This document shows positions 18,111-26,500 of a stretch of 58,329 bases of DNA, piece by piece. The notes beneath the pieces were generated by a model. The model did no database searches, had not been told where the DNA came from, and worked only from the letters and a program-made list of their open reading frames with translations. Positions within the stretch are counted from its first letter, which is position 1. Each line of letters starts with the position of its first letter. Made by a program: the position numbers and the translations under genes. The stretch is from Verrucomicrobiota bacterium (GTDB lineage Bacteria > Verrucomicrobiota > Lentisphaeria > JABSQK01 > JAJFLO01), in assembly GCA_021772615.1 (NCBI GenBank), contig JAJFLQ010000153.1, forward strand, positions 1-58,329, written 5' to 3'.

Positions 18111-18202
18111 TTGGCGCTTTCCTTGTTTATTCGGGCAGAAATTCTATATTTTGACCGTAAAAAGCGGATCAAGTTCACTCAAGCTAGTTGGAAAACAGTT
18201 GA

Positions 18203-19372
18203 ATGCAAGATCAAAGAACCGACATAGACGGCAAAAAGGTGTGGATCATGGCAGGCGAGGAATCCGGCGATATTTACGGTGCGGATCTTGCCTGCGAGCT
18301 AAAAACGTTGGCGCCGACAGTGCACATTTCCGGAATGGGCGGGAGGGAAATGAAGCAGGCCGGCATTGAAATCATTGTCGATTCTACAGAACTCGGCGTC
18401 GTCGGATTGGTCGAGGTACTCAAGCATTATGGAACGTTCCGCCGCATTTTCTCATATCTGGTACGGCAGGCGCGTGAACAGCGGCCGGATCTGATCATTT
18501 TCATTGATTACCCGGGCTTCAATCTTCGTTTTGCCGAGAAAATGCACAAACTCGATATACCGATGGTCTACTACATCAGCCCGCAGGTATGGGCATGGGG
18601 CAAGCGCCGCATTGCGAAGATTGCGCGGTGCATGAGCAGGATGCTGGTAATATTCCCGTTCGAAGAGCATATTTACCAGTCGGTTGGTCTCGACACGGTC
18701 TTTGTCGGGCATCCGTTGCTGGATATCATGCGCAAACACGTTGCAGCGCCGCCGGCACGAGACGACACCTTAATCGTGCTGCTTCCAGGAAGCCGCTTCA
18801 GCGAAGTCGACAGGTTGTTCGAGCCTATGTATCAGACGGCGGACCGCCTGCATGAACAGGATAGCCGATACCGATTTGTGGTCGCTGTGCCTCGTGCCGC
18901 TGTTGCCGAACGTATCGCTGCAATCCGCACACGTCTCGAGAGTGGCGGTCAGCCGGGCTTCGACATGGAGATTCGCGTCGGCGAAACGGAGCAGTGGATG
19001 CAGACGGCGGTCGCCGGGATAGCCGCATCCGGCACGGTTACAATCCAGAGTGCCATACTTCGATTGCCGATAATTGTGATTTACAAAGTAAATGCGCTCA
19101 CGTGTATGATCCTCCGGGCGCTTACCGATATCAGGTATATCACGATGGTAAACCTGATTGCCCGAAAACGGGTGTACGAAGAATTCCTCCAGGGCGATGC
19201 TGCGCCGTGCCGGATGCTGCCGGCTTTAACGAGGATTTTGCCGGGCGGCGACCGGCGACGGTTCGTACTGGATGAAATCGCTGAAGTCGCACGTCGCCTC
19301 GAAACCGGTGGCAGTGCCGGCCGTCGCGCCGCCCGTGAGGTGTACGAGGTCCTGCAGACCGGTGCGGCGTAA
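18203..19372 (+). CDS. lpxB: Lipid-A-disaccharide synthase
   Basis: 389 residues, the normal length. LpxB joins UDP-2,3-diacylglucosamine and lipid X to make the disaccharide core of lipid A at the inner face of the inner membrane. The family landmarks are all present: AGEESGDIYGA near the N-terminus, GMGGREM, IDYPGFNLR, YYISPQVWAWG, VGHPLLD and LLPGSRFSEV. The presence of this gene implies an LPS-type outer membrane. Other lpx genes are not adjacent. It is divergent from the gene at 18110 across 92 bases, which must contain both promoters. Confidence 0.95.
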   Translation: MQDQRTDIDGKKVWIMAGEESGDIYGADLACELKTLAPTVHISGMGGREMKQAGIEIIVDSTELGVVGLVEVLKHYGTFRRIFSYLVRQAREQRPDLIIFIDYPGFNLRFAEKMHKLDIPMVYYISPQVWAWGKRRIAKIARCMSRMLVIFPFEEHIYQSVGLDTVFVGHPLLDIMRKHVAAPPARDDTLIVLLPGSRFSEVDRLFEPMYQTADRLHEQDSRYRFVVAVPRAAVAERIAAIRTRLESGGQPGFDMEIRVGETEQWMQTAVAGIAASGTVTIQSAILRLPIIVIYKVNALTCMILRALTDIRYITMVNLIARKRVYEEFLQGDAAPCRMLPALTRILPGGDRRRFVLDEIAEVARRLETGGSAGRRAAREVYEVLQTGAA

Positions 19373-19438
19373 TGGCCTGTCGCGACGCTCTGCCGCACGC
19401 ATCGCCGACAGTTCCGACATACTACGTAATGAGGTCAC

Positions 19439-20512
19439 ATGGCGATTCGCTCAATAACCAGATTCGCGGTCACAGGACTGACAACCATAGTCCTGCTTGT
19501 CGGCGGTCTCATACTGGTCGCGAATCGGCATATCAATTCTGCATCCATACGGTTATGCGATCAGTATTGTGATCGCCTGCACGCCGAGGTGCTCGAACGC
19601 ACCATTCACTTTCTCGAGCCTGCGTCGCGTATGGCGGTGCTCAGCGCCGCATTGAGCCGGTCCGGCACGGTGAATCTCGCCGACATCGACGCGACAGAGC
19701 CATACATGATCGATATCATCGGTGTGTATACACAGCTGGCCATGAGTAATCTGGGATATGAGAACGGAAATTTTCTCATGGCACGTAAGCTCAAAGATGG
19801 CGGTGTCGCGACGAAGACCATCTTTCGCGACACCGCCGATTCCCATGCTCGCTGGATATACCGTAACGAGCACGGCGACGTAACGGAAACGATGCGCTCA
19901 GATGAGATTGCCTATGACCCTCGTGAACGAGAATGGTACCAGGGCGCAAAGTCCACCGGCACGACCTTCTGGAGTGACCTGTACATATTCTTCACCGATA
20001 AGACCCCGGGAATCACGGCCGCACATCCGGTTGTCGGACCCGATAATCGCTTTATCGGCGTGATCGGTCTGGATATAGAACTCAGCCGTATCAGCCGGGT
20101 CCTTGAGGCCGCCGGCCATGCCGGATCCGGCGTTTCATTTATTCTCAACGCAGACCAGGAAGCGGTAGCTTATCCTCATCGTAATCCGGTGATTCGCACG
20201 TCAGGCGACGATTCGCGCTCGGCGCTTATTCATGAGGTGGCTCACGGCTGGGTCGTCGCCGGCTGCGAAGCATTCGCCCGCGAGGGTCGCACCCGGTTTG
20301 TATACGACGTTGACAACGTCCAATACATGGCCTCGTTTTCGAATTTGCCGCACGGCCTGGGCAAAGACTGGGTATTGGCTACGATCGTGCCGGTCGACGC
20401 TGTCGTCGGATCAGTCGGGGTTATTCACAAGGGGGTAAACATCGCGGCGATTGCGGTGATCGGCGTCGCGGTGATTTGTCTCATCGGCATCCGCTGGCGG
20501 CGTTTTATGTAA
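19439..20512 (+). CDS. Orphan dCache sensor membrane protein lacking an output domain
   Basis: 357 residues. A membrane segment near 10-28, a periplasmic double-Cache domain with the typical YDPREREWY stretch and a second membrane segment near 330-350 are followed by only a few basic residues (RWRRFM) and a stop. Such sensors normally continue into HAMP plus a kinase, cyclase or chemotaxis domain. The stop falls inside the 3' end of the convergent alcohol dehydrogenase gene, so the output domain is missing at a gene junction rather than by a visible frameshift. It could be a truncated gene or a stand-alone sensor that signals through a partner. GAGG 4 bases before the ATG supports the start. 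Confidence 0.8.
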   Translation: MAIRSITRFAVTGLTTIVLLVGGLILVANRHINSASIRLCDQYCDRLHAEVLERTIHFLEPASRMAVLSAALSRSGTVNLADIDATEPYMIDIIGVYTQLAMSNLGYENGNFLMARKLKDGGVATKTIFRDTADSHARWIYRNEHGDVTETMRSDEIAYDPREREWYQGAKSTGTTFWSDLYIFFTDKTPGITAAHPVVGPDNRFIGVIGLDIELSRISRVLEAAGHAGSGVSFILNADQEAVAYPHRNPVIRTSGDDSRSALIHEVAHGWVVAGCEAFAREGRTRFVYDVDNVQYMASFSNLPHGLGKDWVLATIVPVDAVVGSVGVIHKGVNIAAIAVIGVAVICLIGIRWRRFM

Positions 20513-21680
20513 TCCCGCTCCTCAGAATATTGGCCAGTGCAGCGTCTGTCAATGACACCGGATTCCCCTTCATACTGCTGGAGCGCTGCGCTTTCGCTAC
20601 CAGCGAGGCGAGGTCGTCCGGGTCGGCACGGACGCCAAACTCGGACAGTGCCGGAATCTCCATCGCGTCGCGAAGCCGTGTAATCCATTGGATCGCATCC
20701 TCCGCTGCCGCCGCCGGATCGCCGGTGAGAATGACGCCGATTTCGGCGTAGCGCGCGAGCGCCCGTTCACCCGTTTCGGTGTTTCGCAACGCCGCTACGT
20801 TTGCTGCGATCACGGGTGGCAGCAAGTGCGCACAACACACGCCGTGAGGCACGGGAAACATCCCACCCAGCGGGCCGGCAATGCCGTGCACAGCTCCAAG
20901 CCCCGCGTTGGCCAATGCCAGACCGCCGTACAAACTTGCAAGACTCATATCGTATCGTGCGTCGGCGTTGGCGCCATCGTCATACGCGGCCCGGAGCGCT
21001 CGCACAATGCGTCTCATGCCGTCGCGACACAAAGCGTCGCAAATGGGATTGCTCCGTTGCGATACAAACGGTTCCAAAACCTGCGTAAGCGCGTCCAGGC
21101 CCGTCGCCGCTGTGACCCAGCGTGGAAGCGAATGCGTGAGTTCGGGGTCCACAAGGGCCAGGTTCGGCAGCATTTTGGGATGCCGCAGACTCACTTTTAC
21201 CCGTTGATCCGGTGATCTTAAGACAGCGTTTCGTGTCACTTCCGAACCTGTTCCGGCCGTTGTCGGTACCGCGATGAAGGGTAAGGGATCGCAGGGCAGC
21301 GGTTGGCCGGCACCGATCACTTCAAGGTATTCCAGTGGATCACTTGTGTTCGTGGCAAGCGCTGCCACTGCCTTGCCGGCGTCAATCGCACTGCCGCCGC
21401 CCAGGCCGATAATGACGTCGCAACGCCGGGCACGCGCAGCCGTTGCTCCTTCGCGCGCATCGTCAATTGTAGGTTCGCCCGCGATGCTGCAGGTCCAGAA
21501 GGCGATGCCGTTTTGTGTCAGTGATGCCAGAACCACTGCCGCGCGATCTGGATCCTTACCTGTCACTACGAGGGCGCGGCTGCCGAGAGCGGCAGTTTCG
21601 ATGGCCAGCTCAGCGGCACAACCGGCGCCGAATATGACCCTGTTTGCTGTAGCGAATTCGAATCGTGTGCGGTGTGTCAT
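20505..21680 (-). CDS. Iron-containing alcohol dehydrogenase
   Basis: 391 residues. The Fe-ADH family is shown by the GLGGGSAIDAGKA nucleotide-binding loop, the PTTAGTGSEVT motif, and metal-ligand positions in GLDALTQ, GAVHGIAGPLG and VPHGVCCAHLLP. The enzyme interconverts an alcohol and an aldehyde with NAD(P)H; the natural substrate cannot be read from sequence. Its ATG overlaps the trkH stop (ATGA at 21677-21680), so it is translated with trkH. Its 3' end overlaps the convergent Cache gene by 8 bases. Confidence 0.92.
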   Translation of the reverse strand: MTHRTRFEFATANRVIFGAGCAAELAIETAALGSRALVVTGKDPDRAAVVLASLTQNGIAFWTCSIAGEPTIDDAREGATAARARRCDVIIGLGGGSAIDAGKAVAALATNTSDPLEYLEVIGAGQPLPCDPLPFIAVPTTAGTGSEVTRNAVLRSPDQRVKVSLRHPKMLPNLALVDPELTHSLPRWVTAATGLDALTQVLEPFVSQRSNPICDALCRDGMRRIVRALRAAYDDGANADARYDMSLASLYGGLALANAGLGAVHGIAGPLGGMFPVPHGVCCAHLLPPVIAANVAALRNTETGERALARYAEIGVILTGDPAAAAEDAIQWITRLRDAMEIPALSEFGVRADPDDLASLVAKAQRSSSMKGNPVSLTDAALANILRSGIT

Positions 21681-23179
21681 TTTCGCCAGAATATCGGCAG
21701 GAAGATCACAAGTACGGTATAGACCTCAAGGCGACCGATGAGCATGCCGACGACCAGCAGGATCTTGGTCTGCGGCGCCATCCATTCGAAATTGCTCGAC
21801 GGACCGACTTCTGCCAGTCCCGGGCCAATATTGTATAGCGTTGCGATCACACTCGTCATTGCGGTTTCTATGGCAACCCGTGAGTTCTGTATCCCATCCG
21901 CCGGGTGATCAAGCGTACCCAGTCCCGGTTCCATGACGCACACCAGCAATGTCATGAGGACGAAAATATTGATGTTAATGAAAAAGAATCCCAGGACTTT
22001 TGCAAGTATATCGTGGTCGACCTTCTGGCCGTTCAGTCGGATGTTGAGCAATGACCGGGGATAAAAACAGCGACGGATCTGGACAATCGAATACTTCAGC
22101 AGCACCATCAGCCGCGACACCTTCATTCCCCCTGATGTCGAGCCGCCACATCCGCCGATGAACATAAGGCAGACCAGAAGCGCCTGGCAATACAGCGGCC
22201 AGTTGTCGAAGTCTTCGGTGCAGAATCCCGTGGTGGTGATGATTGAAATCGCGGTAAAAGCCGCGTGCCTGAGGATGTCCAGGGGTGCGCGGTCGTAATA
22301 CCCGTCGAGGTACAGACTGCAGCCGATGGTAACGGTGGCAAACGCCACGATCAGGAAATAAAATCGGAACTCCTCGTACCGCCAATATTCCAGTGTCCGT
22401 CCGGTTAAGGCGCGCAGGTGTAGTGAGAAGTTGCATCCGGCAAGAAACATGAATGTCATAATCACAACGTCAACATAAGCACTGTCGAACGCCTTTATGC
22501 TGGCCTGCCGGGTTGAAAACCCACCGGTGGCAACGGTCGCGAAAGTATGACACAAGGCGTCGAACAGGGTAAGGCCGCCCAGTTTCAACAGCACTATTTC
22601 TACGATCGTCATCGCCAGATAGATCGACCAGAGTATCTTGGCGGAACTGGCAATCCTCGGCGTCAACTGATCGGTTGTGGGGCCGGGCGCTTCGGCCTTG
22701 TACAACTGCATGCCGCCGATACCGAGTATGGGTAGAATCGCCAGGGACAGGACGATGATTCCCATGCCGCCCAACCAGTTGGTGAGGCTCCTCCAGTAGA
22801 GTAGCCCGGCCGGCAGGGCTTCGATATCGTTGAGAATGCTGGCGCCGGTCGTCGTAAATCCGGACATCGTCTCGAAAACGGCGTTCACGGGCGAGAGACC
22901 GCCGACCCATACGAAGGGGATTGCACCAAAGACAGCTGCAGCCAGCCAGCTGAATGTGACGATGCCGAATCCCTCTTTCAGGTGAATATTCGTATCGCGA
23001 GGCAATAATAGCCAGCCGGCAGTGCCCGCGGCGATCGGAAAGAGCGACGATCCCAACAGACCCGCGGTGGCGGCGACAGGATCGTTCATCACCCATGAAA
23101 TCGGCACGGCGGTCAGCATGGTCAGACCGACCACTACCAGGATGGCCGAAACCACGCGCGCAACAATCTTAATGTTCAT
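21677..23179 (-). CDS. trkH: Potassium uptake protein TrkH
   Basis: 500 residues from the ATG at 23179. The four repeated selectivity-filter regions are visible: FTTTGASI, TVATGGFST, TTTGFC and a later YNIGPG, with GGCGGSTSGGMKV near 385. TrkH/KtrB proteins form the K+ pore in the inner membrane and need a TrkA/KtrA RCK subunit, which is not in the window. It follows a REC-PAS histidine kinase gene by 58 bases and is translationally coupled to the alcohol dehydrogenase gene. A longer upstream frame to 23335 overlaps the kinase and is not needed. Confidence 0.95.
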   Translation of the reverse strand: MNIKIVARVVSAILVVVGLTMLTAVPISWVMNDPVAATAGLLGSSLFPIAAGTAGWLLLPRDTNIHLKEGFGIVTFSWLAAAVFGAIPFVWVGGLSPVNAVFETMSGFTTTGASILNDIEALPAGLLYWRSLTNWLGGMGIIVLSLAILPILGIGGMQLYKAEAPGPTTDQLTPRIASSAKILWSIYLAMTIVEIVLLKLGGLTLFDALCHTFATVATGGFSTRQASIKAFDSAYVDVVIMTFMFLAGCNFSLHLRALTGRTLEYWRYEEFRFYFLIVAFATVTIGCSLYLDGYYDRAPLDILRHAAFTAISIITTTGFCTEDFDNWPLYCQALLVCLMFIGGCGGSTSGGMKVSRLMVLLKYSIVQIRRCFYPRSLLNIRLNGQKVDHDILAKVLGFFFININIFVLMTLLVCVMEPGLGTLDHPADGIQNSRVAIETAMTSVIATLYNIGPGLAEVGPSSNFEWMAPQTKILLVVGMLIGRLEVYTVLVIFLPIFWRK

Positions 23180-23237
23180 CGGGGTGCCTGTTTTCGCAGG
23201 TGGGGACCCGTCGTCCGTACGCGGTGCGGAGCGACCG

Positions 23238-24833
23238 TCATTCGTCGACCTGAAACAATTCAGACGGCTCGTAACCCGGCAGGCGGAACCAAAACGTGCT
23301 TCCCTTTTCCGGTGCACTCTCGAATCCGATCTCACCGCCGTGCATTTCTACCAGACGCCGGGTGAGCGCAAGGCCGATGCCTGCGCCGCCAAGCTGTTCA
23401 TTACGGACCTGTTCCGCCTGGTAAAATCGCGAGAAAATATTCGCTTGATCTTGCGGTGCGATACCGATACCGGTATCGATCACACTCACCTTGACGGCAC
23501 GGTTCGGCAATGCCTCGGACCGGACCGTGATGATACCGCCCTCACGACTGAACTTGATCGCGTTGGAGATCAAGTTGAACAAAATCTGGCGACACTTTCT
23601 GCGGTCGCCTCGAAACAGCTGTGGTCCCGCGCTCAGATCAGTCTCGCTCGCCAGCGACTTCTTCAGAAATTGCGTCTTGAAGATCGCGACGGTGGATTCA
23701 AGAAACGATGGCAGTTCGATCAGCTCCCAGTCGACGGTCATCGAGCCGCCGCCGATTCGGGTTAGTTCAAGCAAATCATTGATCAATGTGAGAAGGTGGT
23801 GGCCGTTGACATCGATCTGGTTGACGTACCCGGATTGTTTTTCATTCAGCGGACCGTAGTAGCCGCCCGCCAGCAAACTGGTAAATCCGATGATCGCATT
23901 CAACGGCGTTCGCAGTTCGTGGCTCATGGTCGAGAGAAAGCGGTTCTTGTATTGGTTGGCATCTTCCAGGAACAGATTATATTTCTCGACTTGATCCAGT
24001 GAATCCCTCAGCTCGCGGGTGCGATCCTGCACTTTTCGCTCGAGATTCCGCCGCTCATCTGCCAACTGTTCCTCTATGTGTCTGCGCTCCGTGATGTCCC
24101 GTGCGGTGCCGGTGAGGTAGCGCCCTGACTTATGGTCGGCGTAGCGGACATGTACCTCGACCGGAAGCGTGGCGCCGTCCGGACGCTGAAACTCCCCCTG
24201 GTACATCAGCCGCCCGGCGTCAATGATCGCGTCGCGCAGAGCCTCATATGTTGTGTAGCGGTCGACGGCAGTCTGTATGGCGCCGAGCGTCATTGTGGCC
24301 AACTGCGTTTCGTCACGACCAAGCGCTCGATGCGCGAAGTCATTCGTGTAGAGAAAGCGGCCGGAGTCCGCGTCGCATACGAATAATATGTCACTGGATT
24401 GGTTGATCAGTGCGCGGAAGAGCTGCAGATCGTTGAATGCCTCTTCCTGGACCTGTTGCATTTCGAGCTTTTCGAAACACCGTGACAGTGTCGCATGGAG
24501 ATCGTCGAAATGAAACGGTTTTTTCAAGTAATCGTAGGCGCCGTTCTTGAGTGCTTCGACGGCGGTTTCAGTCGTGGCGTGGCCGGTCATCATGATACAG
24601 ATGATGTTGGGACAGCGTTGTTTGAGGAGGGCGATAAGGTCTACGCCGGACCGACGTCCCAGCCGAATGTCGAGGAGGGCGACCTGTGGTTCGAACGTTT
24701 CCAGGGCTTCAACCGCCGAATTGAAGTTGTTCGCAACTTTGACGGAGATGCCCTTGCTCTGCAGGATTTCTTCGAGCGACTCGGCGATATCCCGATCATC
24801 ATCGACAATGAGAATCTGATGATTTGGTTTCAT
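23238..24833 (-). CDS. Histidine kinase with N-terminal receiver: REC-PAS-HisKA-HATPase
   Basis: 531 residues, soluble. The receiver (residues 5-120) has VDDD at 10-13, phospho-acceptor Asp55 in LLDIRLG, Thr/Lys switch positions and LKKPF. A PAS domain (about 140-255) and a coiled coil lead to the kinase core with STMSHELRTPLNA, N-box and DTGIGI and GAGIGLALT G-boxes. A receiver placed before the kinase usually lets another kinase tune its activity, so this looks like the middle of a phosphorelay. The start at 24833 is the conserved MKPNHQILIVDDD. It lies back to back with the kinase gene at 24992, sharing 158 bases of promoter DNA, and upstream of trkH. Confidence 0.92.
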   Translation of the reverse strand: MKPNHQILIVDDDRDIAESLEEILQSKGISVKVANNFNSAVEALETFEPQVALLDIRLGRRSGVDLIALLKQRCPNIICIMMTGHATTETAVEALKNGAYDYLKKPFHFDDLHATLSRCFEKLEMQQVQEEAFNDLQLFRALINQSSDILFVCDADSGRFLYTNDFAHRALGRDETQLATMTLGAIQTAVDRYTTYEALRDAIIDAGRLMYQGEFQRPDGATLPVEVHVRYADHKSGRYLTGTARDITERRHIEEQLADERRNLERKVQDRTRELRDSLDQVEKYNLFLEDANQYKNRFLSTMSHELRTPLNAIIGFTSLLAGGYYGPLNEKQSGYVNQIDVNGHHLLTLINDLLELTRIGGGSMTVDWELIELPSFLESTVAIFKTQFLKKSLASETDLSAGPQLFRGDRRKCRQILFNLISNAIKFSREGGIITVRSEALPNRAVKVSVIDTGIGIAPQDQANIFSRFYQAEQVRNEQLGGAGIGLALTRRLVEMHGGEIGFESAPEKGSTFWFRLPGYEPSELFQVDE

Positions 24834-24991
24834 GGTCTCGAAATGGTAAATAACCAGTTCTGGATGGCACGCAGTTCCATGCCGACACTCGAAAACTGTT
24901 AAATTGTACAGGCGCCACAATCATACGGTGCGTGAGGTGCAACCGTGCTGCCGGATACCAGCACGAATAGCATACGTGGAGTTGGATAAGA

Positions 24992-26473
24992 ATGAAAGGT
25001 AAAGTGGTAGATCTGTTGCGGAATTTGTCGATTGCGCGGAAGCTCATGTTGATCATGATGTTTACCGTCGTGGTCACGATTACTCTGGTATTCGGCGCAT
25101 TCGCCATTGCCGATTTGGTCATTGTAAAGCGGTCGATACTGGACAAGCTCGCGGTACTCGCGGATGTCGTTGGCCAGAACAGTGCGGCTGCATTGCTGTT
25201 TAACGACCGTCATGCCGCCGCAGCGACGCTGACGGCACTGAAAGCGGAAGCTCACATTACGGCCGCGTGCATCTATACCGATGCCGACCAGGTCTTCGTC
25301 GAGTATACGCCCGGCGCATCGGACGTTGCTTTCCCGTCAACGGTACCGAACACCGACAGCCGCGCATTCGAACGAGGCGCGTTGACGGTGTTTCACAGGA
25401 TCATTATTGACGGAGATCATATCGGTACGGTTTATATCCGCTCACACACGGCCGAACTCTACTCCCGCCGGAAGCGCTACCTGATCAATGCTCTTGTAGC
25501 GCTTGGATTGTCCACGCTGGTTGCGTTTTCGATTACGTTGCGGCTCCAGCGTGTTATCTCTGTGCCGGTTACACATCTCGTGGAGATGGCGAAGCAGGTC
25601 TCGGCACACGGCGATTATTCGATACGTGCGACATCCTTGGGGAATGATGAACTCGGAATATTGGTGGAGGAGTTCAATCACATGCTGGACCAGATCCGCG
25701 ACCGCGATATCGCGCTGGCCATGGCCCGCGACGAACTTGAGGAGCGAGTGGCGGCGAGGACGGCCGAACTCAGGGAACTCCACGAGGAATTGATCCGCAA
25801 GCAGAAACTTGCGACTATGGGGCAACTCATCGGCACTGTAAGTCACGAACTTCGGAACCCGTTGAACGCGATTCGAACCTCCGTGTATTCCCTCAATGAA
25901 CGAATGCGCGACGTTGACGTGGACGTCGAAAAGCCGCTGCGCCGGATCGAGCGCAATATTGTTCGCTGCGCTGCGATTATAGAAGAATTGTTGGACTACA
26001 CGCGCACCCGGGACATCAATCGCGATACGATTGATGTGAATGAGTGGATCCGGGAGATCGTTGACGACCATGCCGTCCCCGACGGCATCACTATCGAGGT
26101 CGACGTAGGCGGCCCAGATACCGCATTTCTCGATGAGGAGCGTATGCGCCGCTGCGTGATAAATCTGCTCAACAATGCCATTCAGGCGCTGCAGGAACAC
26201 GCCGTCGCTACCGGTAGGATCGTCCTCACTACACGTTCCGTGAACAATATGTTGGAGATCTGCGTGTCGGACAACGGACCAGGGATACAGGAAGACGACC
26301 TCGCGCGAATTTTTGAGCCGTTGTTCAGCACCAAGAGCTTTGGTGTCGGTCTCGGGTTGCCGTTGGTGAAGCAGATCATTAACCGCCATGGCGGCACCAT
26401 AACGGTGGAGAACGCTGCGGCGGGTGGTGTCGCGGTAACGATGCGTGTGCCGTGCGATCCGCCGGCAGGCTGA
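24992..26473 (+). CDS. Membrane sensor histidine kinase: CHASE8-like sensor, HAMP, HisKA, HATPase
   Basis: 493 residues. Two membrane segments (about 18-42 and 162-185) enclose a short periplasmic domain of about 110 residues containing GQNSAAALLFND and HITAACIYT, typical of the CHASE8 sensor. Then HAMP, a coiled coil and the kinase core: H-box GTVSHELRNPLNA, N-box NLLNNAIQAL, G-boxes DNGPGI and GVGLGLPLVKQI. Phospho-acceptor domain and response regulator are not encoded alongside. Divergent from the REC-PAS kinase. It could phosphorylate that protein's receiver, but this is only suggested by position. Confidence 0.92.
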   Translation: MKGKVVDLLRNLSIARKLMLIMMFTVVVTITLVFGAFAIADLVIVKRSILDKLAVLADVVGQNSAAALLFNDRHAAAATLTALKAEAHITAACIYTDADQVFVEYTPGASDVAFPSTVPNTDSRAFERGALTVFHRIIIDGDHIGTVYIRSHTAELYSRRKRYLINALVALGLSTLVAFSITLRLQRVISVPVTHLVEMAKQVSAHGDYSIRATSLGNDELGILVEEFNHMLDQIRDRDIALAMARDELEERVAARTAELRELHEELIRKQKLATMGQLIGTVSHELRNPLNAIRTSVYSLNERMRDVDVDVEKPLRRIERNIVRCAAIIEELLDYTRTRDINRDTIDVNEWIREIVDDHAVPDGITIEVDVGGPDTAFLDEERMRRCVINLLNNAIQALQEHAVATGRIVLTTRSVNNMLEICVSDNGPGIQEDDLARIFEPLFSTKSFGVGLGLPLVKQIINRHGGTITVENAAAGGVAVTMRVPCDPPAG

Positions 26474-26500
26474 TCGCATGTCGCAATCGTCACGACGTTG

